This document shows, piece by piece, positions 1 to 11,117 of a stretch of DNA of 64,000 bases. Both the position numbers and the translations under genes were made by a program. The DNA is from Isoetes taiwanensis (lineage: Eukaryota > Streptophyta > Lycopodiopsida > Isoetales > Isoetaceae). The notes beneath the pieces are model-generated. The model made no database searches. It was not told the DNA's origin and saw only the letters and a program-made list of their open reading frames with translations. The stretch covers positions 7,946,917-8,010,916 of the forward strand of contig JAJEKV010000041.1 of assembly GCA_021234155.1 (NCBI GenBank), written 5' to 3'. The stretch's first letter is position 1. Each line of letters begins with the position of its first letter.

Positions 1-121
1 AACAATGCCATGGAGTACGTGTGCACCTCGAGAGGAGACACCAAGGGGGCCTAATAGCTTTAGTAGTATTTGTAATCATAATAGTGTAAGCTATATGCCT
101 TGCATGCATATTTCCCCTCGT

Positions 122-124
<3 letters not shown>

Positions 125-210
<86 letters not shown>
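125..210. repeat. (TC)43 dinucleotide microsatellite
   Basis: An uninterrupted TC run of 86 bases lies directly in the sequence. The reading frame across it (Leu-Ser repeats) is a by-product of the repeat and not a gene. Its length makes it likely to vary between individuals and to be miscounted in assembly. Confidence 0.98.
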
Positions 211-213
<3 letters not shown>

Positions 214-2469
214 GTAGCAGATCAAAGAAAAGAGGTGCCGGACAATTTAAAGGCATGAAGCGAGCGACATACTCAACATTCGTCTGGCAATAAGCTACCG
301 GCAAGAGATCACAACAATATCGAATCCAGAGGCATCCTTTAGCCGCCAAGATGAAGAATTCAACGTGGAGGATGTTTGTCAATGAAACCACCTTCAGGCT
401 TTGGGGAAGTAACATAATAGGGTTCAAGTGGTCAACCACGCCATCAAAACCACCAGCAATGGGAAGCCTCTAATGAAGAAAGTTGACCTCTACATTGAGG
501 AGGAGATCAAAGTCACAAACAACTCGAAATAACGTTACCTTGCTGCTTCAAGAAGGCAACGAGTGGATGAGATGCGAGCAAGATTGAGGAGCTACGATCA
601 TATAGTCGAATAGGATAGGCTTATAGATGATAACATCCATAATGGGATTGGAAGGCATTTCTATATTTTCTCGTGAAAGGATTGCCCCAAGTTAAGCTAA
701 GCATCAATGATTGGGAAGGAAATGCATAGGAGTAACTAAAATTATACACGATTGTTAACAAACATCCAACATATTGAAACCACTTGGTGAGATTGATCAC
801 CTCGCTAAGAAGGAATCATTACTAGGATAATTGTTGACCTTGTATAAAGCTAGTACCTCCAAGGAATAATCCAATCGAATGAAAAGAAGTAATCTAACAA
901 AGTCCGGCCAACTTGTTATGATGCCATCAATTCAATTGATAGGAATATTCTAATAGATCAAATAACTAAGAAAGGGGGATCTCTAGAATATAAAATGGAA
1001 TAATACATGAAAGGTATATCTAAAAATAAGAAGTGCATTAATCACATAGTCTTTTGAGACAAAAGGAATTGTCATGATGATAAAACCTTGCAATTTAGAA
1101 TTGTTCTAAATAATTCAGTAACTCATCGCTTAGGGATAGATATGTTAAACATGATGGCTGCATCCATCATAAACGGTTAAATATGTTAGCTAAGCTAGTA
1201 AATTAATGTGTTAGATAAGAAGCATATAACCTCTTAAGGTAAATAAAATAGATGAGATGTTATGACATCATCAATTGAGGGGATAGGATACATTGAGATG
1301 TAGGACCATTTTCTTATGAAGAGAATGAGGGCTCAATCTTAGGACCGAACCAACCTATATCTTAGGGGTTGAATTGCCATCAAATTAGTCGACCCTTAGA
1401 ATAGAGTTCCTTCCGCAAGTAGCCAAAGCACATGGAGCGTAAGATGGATAGATGCTTAATGTCTATGTGTCCTTCAGCATGAGCCAGTTGCACCAAAGCG
1501 GGGGAGCGAATTAATGGAAGCAATACAACGGCCAAGTTGTCTCCAAATTAGTTGACACCGGCTCAATGGGGAGATGTATTCTAGCCTTAGCAGGTGCGAC
1601 AACTAAGGTGGGGAGAGGCTTTGCATCTAAGTGTAGACAGCATGCATCATGGGAAAAGCATAATTTTCTTACGCCATGATCAATTGCCTGCATTCACACC
1701 TAGGAATGAGCTAGTAGCCTAGCTCTTAATTAAATTATTCAGGGTTGTGAACCCCATATAACTACATAAATTATATAATCTTAAGTATACTATTATGCAG
1801 GGCATTGATAGCACTCCATGAGGGCATGTATCATAAGCTTTAATGTCTTGTTGATAAATTCATAATAACTGCGTAGATAGTTTTGTCTTGTGTAGATATC
1901 TTAGTATCGAGATAAAGTAAGATAATAATTACATAAAATCTTAGTTAAACCTTCGCAAGGATGTAATTCCTTCCAAAGGCATTTAAGTAACTTTCATAGG
2001 GTCTTGACAAATATAATAAGAATTTGTCTATCTTTCCATAAGTATAGCAAATATAAAGTATATACATGTAAGGTTGATACATCACCAACCAAGTAGCGAG
2101 CAAGAGTCACACTCTCAACACTTGGATCCGATGATATAAACACTAGCCATATGATTAATAATTAAAATACTTTTCGAAATAAGTATTGCCTCGATAATTG
2201 TATGATGACATATCTTAAAGGCCGTAAAGTTATCATATAGCAGTTAGTTAAATATAATACTATTGGAAGCAATATATCCAAGACTACTATAATGTTAATA
2301 TAAAAATATTACCATAAGGTAATTAATATAATTGCATGCATTAAGGGAAGTCCAGCAGGGATCATGCAGGGGTCCAAGACTGTAATGCTTATTTAAGACA
2401 TTAATGGATGCTAGCCGATATGCAACAGTTGGTGGAGGAAGTATGAGGATATCTTCTAGCAGCAAGAAG
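211..2469. other. Unassigned intergenic stretch
   Basis: About 2.2 kb with no recognisable gene. Only short frames interrupted by stops occur on both strands, and I see no retroelement protein motif, TIR or tandem array. It may be a strongly decayed transposon, but nothing in it proves that. Confidence 0.5.
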
Positions 2470-3724
2470 CCACTCCCTTTGCCAAGTGGCAATAACCCAT
2501 TGGATCCTTTCTAACCTAACCCTAAAAGTTCCCATATAAGGGTTTTCCTTAAACCCGATCTTCCAGGAGCAGCCGCCTTCAGCCTGAATGAAGGCATGGA
2601 TGCATTCTGAGGAGCTGGAGCGAGTCAGAGATCAGGTAAAAAGGTCATTCTGTTGTGCAATGCCATTTTAGTCCGGCAATGAGCTGGTTTAGCATGTTAG
2701 TTCAGCCTCAAGCTCTAAAAAAAGAACCTAACTATGGATGTTAAGTAGATAGATTAGATGTTATTCTACATTTCAGTTCTTTGATGATGATAGTGATTCC
2801 ACTCTGTGCTCTCCTATGTATTGGGAAGGGGGGTAGAGACCCTGAAAGCCTCTGTAGCAGATGATCCTAGATAGCCTCATTAATTCCCAATTAATGCGGC
2901 CCGTGCACAGGAGCCCGCCAGGTTGTGGGTGGCGGGGCTAGACCAGTGGATAAGGGGGACTTGTCCCATCGCAGATTGATCCCTCTGGTGTGTAAAGCCT
3001 ACCGGGGATCTTAGTGGGCTAGGCTTAATTGTTTTCCACTGCGTGTGGGCAAGGCATGAGCTCGACACCTCTTGGGTGATGCGTCACCTTCAATGGGGTT
3101 CAAGTCGAATACGGGCAGTGGCCCTCTAGCCACTAATGATGGGCATGCATGCCTCTGGAGGGGAGGTGACTCTCCTCCTGCCTCATCGGGACTGGGGAGA
3201 TGCAACCCAGCAGTAGCCCTCTTGGCTATGCACCCGGCAAGCTATGGTCCAGTCCCAATACTTTTCAACCTACTCTGCAAAGTGTGCACGGGAGGGGCGG
3301 ATGGAGTGGGCTACCCATTAGCCATGTTCTTATGCCAGCCCAATCCAATTGCCATGAATTCGGTCTGCATTGACTTCTGGAGACCCAAGTCGTTAGTCGA
3401 TCCCCCATGAGTCTGAGCCCGGGGTAGGATTCCCTTTTGTTGCTATTATTTATGTTGATATTGTTACGCATGTTATATTATGATGTGTTCACCCTTCGGG
3501 GTGACTTTATTGATGTATTGATGTCATGTGCTCATGTTTATTCGCGCTTCCATAGCTAGGTCGACCCGAAGGAAGACGGGGCAAATGACCCATCCACTCT
3601 TCCTCACTGACCCAGTTCTTGGGATTGGCGTCAGGTGGATGGCCCCTGCCAGTTTGGCTGTCAGGGGGATGAACTCCGCCTTCTGATACGATGGGAGCAT
3701 CGTAGAGGAAGTAGGGGACGTCAC
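2470..3724 (+). mobile_element. Family A LTR copy, plus orientation (5' end eroded)
   Basis: This segment matches the reverse complement of the 5125-6520 segment over most of its length, including a block giving nearly the same conceptual peptide in both copies. It ends with GGGGACGTCACA, the family A LTR 3' terminus. The bases that follow do not form a clean tRNA-iMet primer-binding site, so this may be a solo or truncated LTR. The 5' TGTGACG end is not visible. Frames of up to about 110 codons inside it are LTR sequence, not genes. Confidence 0.65.
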
Positions 3725-4345
3725 ATGTTCTTAGTCTATGACAGGCCGTCAAACCAAAAATCAAAATTCCAAAAAAGTTGCACATCTTTCTGCAGAAAGC
3801 ATTCTTGAACGTTGTGTGCAGACATTCTAGAGAGGGATTCAAACATCAAATCCCAAAAGGAAGTTACCTTTATCGAAGAGAATTTGACTCTCTGTCAGGA
3901 ATATTGACCAAAAATTGACCTGGTCAGGGATGCATTTTTGAGAGGCTTGCTCTAATCAAAATTTATCTGACTTTGTTCCCAACATCCTTCAAGGTCTTGA
4001 GTAGCTTTAACATAAAAAATTATGATCCAACCTACTCTGGCCAGCATTTGGCATCTATCCTTGCTAGACAGACTTTTTTTTTTTTAGGGAAAGTGGTTTG
4101 AGCATTTTGCTTGGGGATTTTCGCTCAGAGTGGTTGCCTTAAGCAACCTGGAGGTTCTAAACCATTGAGGTTGAAGGGTTTTTCCAAGAACACCTTCAAC
4201 ACCTGGGCGCACTCTGTGAGGGGTCACTCCATTTTAACTGAAACTTTCGTTTTGCATAGTTTCTTAGTGTTATAACATATATTCCTAGCTCAAATTCAAG
4301 CTTTAAGCTACTCTGAGCTATCAGATTGCTCTAATTATGCATCTA
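3725..4345. other. Retroelement leader-like spacer between family A LTRs
   Basis: No gene is visible. A block near 4205-4226 (GCGCACTCTGTGAGGGGTCA) recurs at 4889-4908 beside another family A LTR, so this stretch is probably untranslated leader of the same element family. The rest is unassigned. Confidence 0.45.
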
Positions 4346-4811
4346 TGTGACGTCCCCTACTTCATCTACGATGCTCTCATCGTATCAGAAGGCGAAGTTC
4401 ATCCCCCTGACAGCCAAACCGGCAGGGGCCATCCACCTGACACCAATCCCATAGACTGAGTCAGCAAGGGAAGAGTGGAGGGGTCATTTGCCCCGTCTTC
4501 CTTCGGGTCGACCTAGCTGCGGAAGCGCGAATAAACATGAGCACATAACATCAATATATCAACAGGTCACCTTGAAGGGTGAACACATCACAACATAGCA
4601 TATACAACAACATCAATAGCATCAACAGAAGGGAATCCTACCCAAGGCTTAGACTCATGAGGGCATGACTGACGGCTTGGGTATCGAGAAGTCAATGCAG
4701 ACCGAATTCATGACAATTGGATTGGGGCCCGTACTTGTCCTGATGACATGTATGTGTGACGTGGCAGTATAATATACGTATTCGGATCGTATATTATGCT
4801 GGAACTTCACA
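4346..4811 (-). mobile_element. Short internally deleted family A LTR
   Basis: On the plus strand it begins TGTGACGTCCCC and ends GGAACTTCACA, both family A termini, but it is only 466 bp against about 1.5 kb for the copy at 5125-6627. Read on the minus strand it is an LTR lacking its middle. The outer 57 bp (4755-4811) form the palindromic unit described at 6571-6627. Flanking bases show no matching 5-bp target duplication. Confidence 0.6.
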
Positions 4812-5124
4812 ATCTAACTAGGTCAAAATGGGTCAACCAGTCACACAGAGCGCAAGAAGCATTCTCAAAACTTTTAGAAATGCCCAGGGCGCACTCTGTG
4901 AGGGGTCACTTCCTAATGGCCAGAATTTTTCAAAATTTTTCTACCATTCTTCCTAACTTGACATTACTCTATTTTACTGCTCTAAGGATTGGAAAAACAA
5001 TTTTTCCAATTTTTCGAGGTTCATGCTTGGGTTGCTATTCCCAAGACTGGAAGTCTACTGTTAATCCTAACAGGGAATGGTCAGTGCCTGATCTTGGTCT
5101 ACCAAGAACGTGCTCTGATACCAC
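4812..5124 (-). other. Family A internal leader with tRNA-iMet primer-binding site
   Basis: Reading the minus strand out of the LTR that ends at 5125, one base is followed by TGGTATCAGAGCAC (5123 to 5110), which matches the plant initiator-methionine tRNA primer-binding site. This fixes the LTR boundary and orientation. The remaining roughly 300 bp is leader without a recognised gag domain; the plus-strand frame over it is not a gene. Confidence 0.7.
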
Positions 5125-6627
5125 TGTGACGTCCCCTACTTTTTCAACGATGCTCCCATCGTATCAGAAGGCGGAGTTCATCCCCCTGGCAGCCAAACTG
5201 ACAGGGGCCATCCACCTGACACCAATCCTTGACAATGGATCGATGAGGAAGAATGGATGGGGCATTTGCCTCGTCTTCCCTCGGGACCATCCTAGCTGCG
5301 GAAGCGTGAGTAAACATAAGCACATGACATCAATATATCAACGGAGTCACCTCGAAGGATGACTACACCATAACATACATGTAATAATACGTCAATAACA
5401 TGATCATCACATGGGGAATCCTACCCAATGGCTCAGACTCCAGGGTATGGACTGATGGCTTGGGCCTCCAGAGTCATTGCAGACGGAGTTCATAAGAATG
5501 GATTGGGCTTGCATAGGAACATGGCTGTTGGGTAGTCCGCTCCATCCGCCCCTCCTGTGCACTTTGCAGAATAGGTTAAAGAGTCTAGGGACTGGACCAT
5601 AGCCTGCCGGGTACGTAGACAGAGGGGCTACTGCTGGGTTGTATCTTCCCAGTCCCGATGAGGCAGGAGGAGAGTCACCTCCCCTCCAGAGGCATGCATG
5701 CCCATCACAGGCGGCTAGAGGGCCACTGCCCGTATTCGACTTGAACCCCAAGAGGTGTCGAGCTCATGCCTTACCCACACGCAGTGGCAAACCATTAAGC
5801 CTAGCCCACTAAGATCCACGATAGGCTTTACACACCAGAGGGATCAATTTGTGATGGGACAAGTCCCCCTTATCCACCGGTCTAGCCCTGCCACCCACAG
5901 CTCCTGTGCGCGGGCCACATTAATTGGGAATTAATGAGGCTATCTAGGATCATCTGCTACAGAGGCTTTCAGGATCTCTACCCCCTTCCAAATGCATAGG
6001 AGAGCACAAAGTGGAATCACCATCATCATCAAAGAACTGAAATATAGAATAACATCTAATCTATCTTACCTAAACATACATGGTTAGGTTCCTTTGTTAC
6101 AGCTAGTGGTCTTAGAATATACAAGGCTGCTAAGACTGATCTAACATACTATCCTAGCTCATTGCCAGGCTATGAGTCGACTTTGCACAACAGAATCGTA
6201 GGTTACCTGATCCTTGGCTTGCTCCAGCTCCTCGAATTGCGTCCATGGCTTCGTTCTTGCTGAAGACAGCTGCTTCTGAGGAATCTATTGTGCAAAGGCG
6301 GCTCAGCAGCGCCTGGCAATGCAGAATTGCAACTTGCTTTGGCCGGAATGGCTCAGGGAAGCCAAAATGTGAAAATGGAAAAGGGTTAGGGTTTCTCCTT
6401 TTGTTCCTTATACATGAACTTTTAGGGTTAGGTTAGAAGGGATCAAATGGGGTATTGCCACTTGGCAAGGGGTTTAATTGCATATGTTTAATATACATGT
6501 GCAACGTACGAGGTTGCCCCTAGGCGCAACTCTTTACGGCTCTCAAGTAATTGTCATGGTGACATGTACGTGTGACGTGGCAGTATAATATACGTATTCG
6601 AACCGTATGTTATGCTGGAACGTCACA
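5125..6627 (-). mobile_element. Family A LTR, near full length (1,503 bp)
   Basis: The plus-strand ends are TGTGACGTCCCC and GGAACGTCACA, an imperfect inverted pair with TG...CA termini. A tRNA-iMet primer-binding site abuts the 5125 end, so this is a 5' LTR read on the minus strand. No coding domain is present. Related copies lie at 2470-3724, 4346-4811, 7150-7583, 17659-18560 and 40958-42320. From its pairing with a chromodomain integrase relic near 19.3-20.0 kb I infer that the family belongs to a chromovirus, but that link is indirect. Confidence 0.75.
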
Positions 6628-7123
6628 CTAAGCACCATACAGCGGAGTCCCTAACAAGATAGAGGGAGTCCCTGCTGAGCATGGCTACTGGGGACTTGGA
6701 GCGAGATAGGCTTATAGCCGGTCTCTTCGAGAGGGCCTGGTATGAGTCCGACACTTCTTGGGTCAATGGTATCACCCTAACCCTTAGGGTTTGCAAGTGT
6801 TGGCCTGGCTCTTGTTTTGGGGAGTTCAGTTGGGTAAGAACGTGAGTACTTGTGTGACATGGTAGTATAATATACGTATTCGGACCGTATGTTATGCTGG
6901 AACGTCACACTAAGCACCATATAGTGGAGTCCCTAGCGAGATAGAGGGAGTCCCTGCTGAGCATGGCTACTGGGGACTTGGAGCGAGTTAGGCTTATAGC
7001 TGGTCTCTTCGAGAGGGCCGGGTATGTGTCCGACACTTCTTGGGTCAATGATATCGCCCTAACACTTAGGGTTTGCAAGGGTTGGCCTGGCTCTTGTTTT
7101 GGGGAGTTCAGTAAGAACGTGTG
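6560..7123. repeat. 282-bp tandem duplication
   Basis: Two head-to-tail units offset by exactly 282 bp (for example the same ATGGCTACTGGGG at 6681 and 6963). Each contains the 57-bp family A terminal palindrome followed by about 220 bp of shared sequence. Both units keep a similar short frame (start at 6681 or 6963, about 50-60 codons) of no recognised family. The duplication joins an LTR end and its flank, so it arose after the LTR inserted. Confidence 0.85.
6853..6909. repeat. 57-bp palindromic family A terminal unit (also 4755-4811 and 6571-6627)
   Basis: The unit starts TGTGACRT and ends ACGTCACA (ACTTCACA at 4811). Its arms, around TATAATATACG and CGTATRTTATG, pair to form a hairpin. 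It occurs three times in this part of the window, always at the outer end of a family A LTR or a duplicate of that end. Confidence 0.8.
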
Positions 7124-7149
7124 TTGTCACGATTATCTAGTTGCCTATT

Positions 7150-7583
7150 AGACCATCCAGTTCTGGAAAGGGGAGATGCAACCCTTCCTACCTCATCGGA
7201 CTGGGGAGATGTGACCCAGAGTAGCCTCATTGGGTGAGACCAAGGGGTTATGTCTTCGGCATGTTACAGTCATGATAGAGCCTGATTTATCCTATCTGCA
7301 AAGTATGCACAAGAGGGGCGGATGGAGTGGTCAACCCTAGCCATTGTCTGTTGCCAGTACAAGTCATTGTCATAACTCGATCTAGTATTGATGTTTATGT
7401 TTATGCTTCCGCTGTATAGGAGCCCATAAGACACGGGCACGCAAGATACCATCGTATATCTTTCCTATGTCCGAGCCATCCCAGGATGGATAGACGGAGG
7501 GTCCATTCGGCAAACCTTGCCGGATGGGGGTTTTCCTGTGAGGTATACGATAGGGTGTCGTATATTTTGTGGGGAGTGTCACA
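7150..7583 (+). mobile_element. Family A LTR 3' fragment, plus orientation
   Basis: It shares the family A block with the GAGGGGCGGATGGAGTGG core and the near-terminal ATCGTAT motifs, and ends GTGGGGAGTGTCACA. No primer-binding site follows, so it is a partial or solo LTR. Small minus-strand frames over it are incidental. Confidence 0.55.
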
Positions 7584-8791
7584 AATATGGTAGCTCGATG
7601 GTGTGGTCTTGGACGTTAGTCTTGGTGGACTAGCATGGGTGCATAAGTTTGGCAAAATTATTGGCAAAGCAAGGCAATTAAATGGCAAGGAAACCTTATA
7701 ATGGATAGGTTAAATAATATCTCTAAGATAAGATATTAATAATGGTTAAAGTTTTAATGTTTAAATTTAGTTGAGCCGAAATTGGTTTGAAAGGGCCAAA
7801 ATTGGTTTGAAAGGATAGATGTAACTTCAAAAGAAATGATTGGCATGAATAGTTTTATGAGAGATGTTATATTTTTGGGTTTGAGAAGGAAAAAAAAAAT
7901 TTCCATCCAATTTAATGGTCTGCTTTAAAAGCAGTTCGTCCTAATTCATACCACACATAGCAATGGGAGTGCTTGAGGATGTAGCCAATGAAGTCCGCTC
8001 CAACTTGCAAAGCTTAACAACAATGAAGTTGTTCGGAGCTGAAACTCCTGAAAAGAATCCTTCATTCTCAGCCATGAATGAAGGTCATTGCAACAAAGCC
8101 TGCATCCGGATCTGATATCTCCATGTTGACCGGATTTTTGGCAAATCCCGGTCAACATAGAAGAATTGCACTCTAAAGGTCTAAAGGGAAACGGTTGTTA
8201 TTGACATGATTGCATTACATCATGTAGAGGGAATTAGAAAAAAATGTGGAGAAACATTGTTGCAATTCTTTTCTTAGGTGTGTCAGAATTGGGCTCGAAT
8301 ACTAACATGATTCATTAGTTTGTGGTTTTGTATTACCTACAACGCAAGAGTTAAGTTAGGTATCTCACATTACATTTTGTAGGGAAATTAGACACGAAAT
8401 GTAAAGCAACATTGTTGCTAGGCTGATCCCAAGTCCTCCAGCCCTTATGAAAAGTAGAAAGCAAAACCTAGACAAGTTTGGAGCAATGAACTTGTCGATC
8501 CGAATACGTCCCTCTTCCCCAATGATTTTGCCATCTATGCATCCATAATACCAGTTCTGATTTGCATTATAGTATGAACGTAAACAAAAAATTTAAAACA
8601 CAGGCATGAATTAACTCCTGCGTTACCAGTTTTCTAGAATGTCAAGCATGCCTAGAAATTGCAAATAAACTAACACCCTGTGACTTGCTGCTTTGAGGTT
8701 CACCGTCATATTGTCCAACAATAGTGATTTACCAGAAGCCTCTAATTGCTGCCTGGGTAGTATAGATTGAAAATAACATTTCAACTAAAGG
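7584..8791. other. Unassigned spacer containing a family B LTR tip
   Basis: No gene is recognised. The only identified piece is the 5' tip of a family B LTR at 8124-8190. The AAAGG at 8787-8791 is the left target-site duplication of the element that follows. Confidence 0.55.
8124..8190 (+). mobile_element. Family B LTR 5' tip fragment
   Basis: It starts TGTTGACCGGATTTTTGGC and folds into a hairpin with AAATCCCGGTCAACA. The same start plus the following 'GCACTCTAAAGG' block occurs at 45687 and, reversed, at 59343. Similarity fades after about 8190. Confidence 0.6.
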
Positions 8792-9527
8792 TGATACGGA
8801 GCGGCTCGGGGGAAGTGGTTCAAGCCAACAAGGATCCAATGGCAAGGGGCAAGGCAAGGGGCAAGGGCATATGGCAACTATAAGGAGGAAATGAAATAAT
8901 AATTGCTTAAAGCTAATAAACTGGCTGATAACGGGTCGTCGACCTGTTACAGCCGAATTCCATCAGAGAGGATGCCGGATTTCTGGAACTGCTGGGAAAA
9001 GGGATGATCCGAACAAACAAAAGGCCGATTTCTGTCTAAACATGGCCGAATCTATCTTACCTATTCTTAGCTACCTTTTTCATAACTATTTCTAGCCAAA
9101 AGGGGAAGAACACAGAAAAAGGCCGCGCTTCAATCTCTATAAATGGGTGTAAAAACTTTGCACTGAAGGCATTCGACCCAGCTTAGCTCAGTCCGCTGCT
9201 TCTGTCTATAACCATCGACCCACCTCTGCTCAGAACCTATATCCCTGTTTAAGCTTTCAGAAATCCTTGCCATAGCCGCTGCCAGTGCGAATTCCCAGGC
9301 AGATTTATTGTAACAGAGGTTATTGGATCCTTGTTGAAGACAAGATAACGATTTCTTGTGCTTGAGCCCGGTTGGGCGGTTAAAAAGAGTGCTCCTATTA
9401 GTTGCCCAGGCTAGACGCCGGTTGTTATCTCTGAACAATTAAAACTTATTTCCTTTTGTTCACTCTTCGTCTTAGTGATGATTGTAATCTGAGGTTTCAC
9501 TTCATCGCAATTTCTTCAATCGTATCA
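8792..9527 (+). repeat. 5' LTR of the gag-only element (736 bp)
   Basis: Bounded by TGATACGGAGCGG and TCGTATCA. Near 9139 it contains TATAAATGGG, a plausible TATA box for the U3 promoter; this block is shortened in the 3' LTR. A segment of about 65 bp around 9350-9415 is also missing from the 3' LTR. Confidence 0.9.
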
Positions 9528-9529
9528 AG

Positions 9530-9542
9530 TGGTATCAGAGCC
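9530..9542 (+). other. Primer-binding site, tRNA-iMet
   Basis: TGGTATCAGAGCC lies two bases after the 5' LTR and is the standard complement of plant initiator-methionine tRNA, where minus-strand DNA synthesis would be primed. Confidence 0.92.
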
Positions 9543-9820
9543 TAGATTCTATCCCATACCCTGTGCAATGGCCAACCGCTTTAATATGAATTGCGGATTT
9601 TATAGCCAAGCAAATTGCTAATCAAAATGCTCTACCACCGCCTACATCTGAGCAAGATTATCAAACAAAACTGGAGCAAATAACTTTACTTTACAAATTC
9701 TTACCTAGCAGCTCCCAGCCTCCACTTCCAAATCAGCCTCCACCCGTTAACCTGCCGCCGCCTATAAATTCCCTGCCAATTTCTCCTAATACAGCTAATG
9801 CTTCAGCCAGGATTAAATGG

Positions 9821-10670
9821 TTGCAGAAAGTGGAAGGTATGCCGACTTTCTTAGGGGAAAAGAAGAGTCCCTCTACAGGTATGAGATTCTTAGCTACATG
9901 GGAAAGTTTTTTTGAAAGAGTTGGAGCTACTGAGTTGCATAAACTTCAAGCAATGGATAAATATCTTACCGATGTAGCTCGAATTTGGTGGCAGGGAAGG
10001 AGGAGAATGGCCCGGTGATTAAGACATGGCAAGAGAATGGGATATATTTGCACAAGGGGAACGAGAATCTGTTTATCAATATACAAGCAAATTTAACCAT
10101 CTGTTGGTTCAAATGGAAGGTCTGAGCGATAAGGAGTTAACAAAGAAATTTATGCCTGGGTTAAGGGACGAGCTGTATGCAGAACTTAGGCTCATTGAAC
10201 CCCAAACATTGGAAGAAGCGGTACGGAAAGCCGAAGCCGCAGAAAGAAAGTTTAATCCCAAGGGAGCAAGTGTGATATATGGGAAGGTTACCCCCGAGAA
10301 AATAATGGCAAACGAGATACTGATAAGGCGAATAATAACGGAGCAAAAAGAGTTAGGTTCAATGACGATCGTAGAGACTCGAATAATAGGAACACGAGTA
10401 CAGAACAACGTACAACTCAGGAACGGGCAAATGCATCGGAAAGAGGTTGCTACATATGCGGTGGGCCTCACTTCAAAGCTTTTTGCCCAAAGAAGCAAAC
10501 TCCTGCAGACAAGCCTCAAATTGAAATTGAAGCTCCCAAGAGCAAGGAAGACAAGGGAAAAGTTAATGCATACTATTGTAGAAACACCCGACAGCTCTCA
10601 TGGGAAATTTGACAAAGCTCCAGCAAGGGAGTTTGAGAGAAGCCAATTAACTATTGGTCATTTATCTTGA
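9821..10670 (+). pseudogene. Broken Ty3/gypsy-type gag
   Basis: Two consecutive frames carry a Retrotrans_gag domain. The first (9821-10018) has the FLGEKKSPSTG...FLATWESFF...ATARIWW-like start of the domain (here VARIWW) and ends at a TGA. The second starts at 10026 and has FAQGERESVYQYTSKFNHLL and a KKFMPGLRDEL block. A CCHC-type zinc knuckle reading CYICGGPHFKAFC (10448-10486) lies in the frame of the first ORF, so at least one frameshift separates it from the second ORF. Gag would form the particle and bind RNA. The stop and shift mean no complete Gag is made from this copy as read. Confidence 0.85.
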
Positions 10671-11092
10671 TTTGGTTTGAGTTTTAGTAGGTTGTGAACT
10701 TGTGTGATTCTTTTTTTTGAATAGAATAAAAATTTTTATTGCTTCCTAACGGAAGGAAACTATCTTTCTTGCTCAAGTTATTTGGGAATATTTAACTTGG
10801 AGGCTTAGAAAGGGACTTACTTTCTGTCCTAGTAGGGGGAAGCCTACCTAGAACATCAGAAAGGGCTGGGAATGCCATGACTGTTCAAGTGAGGGACGCC
10901 TGCTTGATGGATCAGCATGGAGATTTTTCTGTTCAAGTGCGGACCAGGCCTTGAAGGATCAGAAAAAGAACATTCCCAGAGAAATGAGATTGGTCTTAAG
11001 AAGGGAAGGACCAACACACCTCTCTCATGACAATCAAAGGGGGTTTAATGGAATTTCTTTCAAGTTTATAGAGCGATCGAGGTCGATCGATT

Positions 11093-11109
11093 GAAAGAAG
11101 GGAAGGACC
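11093..11109 (+). other. Polypurine tract of the gag-only element
   Basis: GAAAGAAGGGAAGGACC lies just before the 3' LTR and would prime plus-strand synthesis. Between it and the LTR start at 11118 is an extra copy of TGATACGG (11110-11117), so the LTR's first eight bases are duplicated. Confidence 0.75.
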
Positions 11110-11117
11110 TGATACGG

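Noticed and set aside
5-217. 70-codon open frame with a Leu-Ser repeat
   Set aside because: It is just the translation of the TC microsatellite.
3072-3410. 112-codon plus-strand frame similar to a minus-strand frame at 5407-5751
   Set aside because: The similarity reflects the shared family A LTR copied in opposite orientations; frames end arbitrarily and no domain is present.
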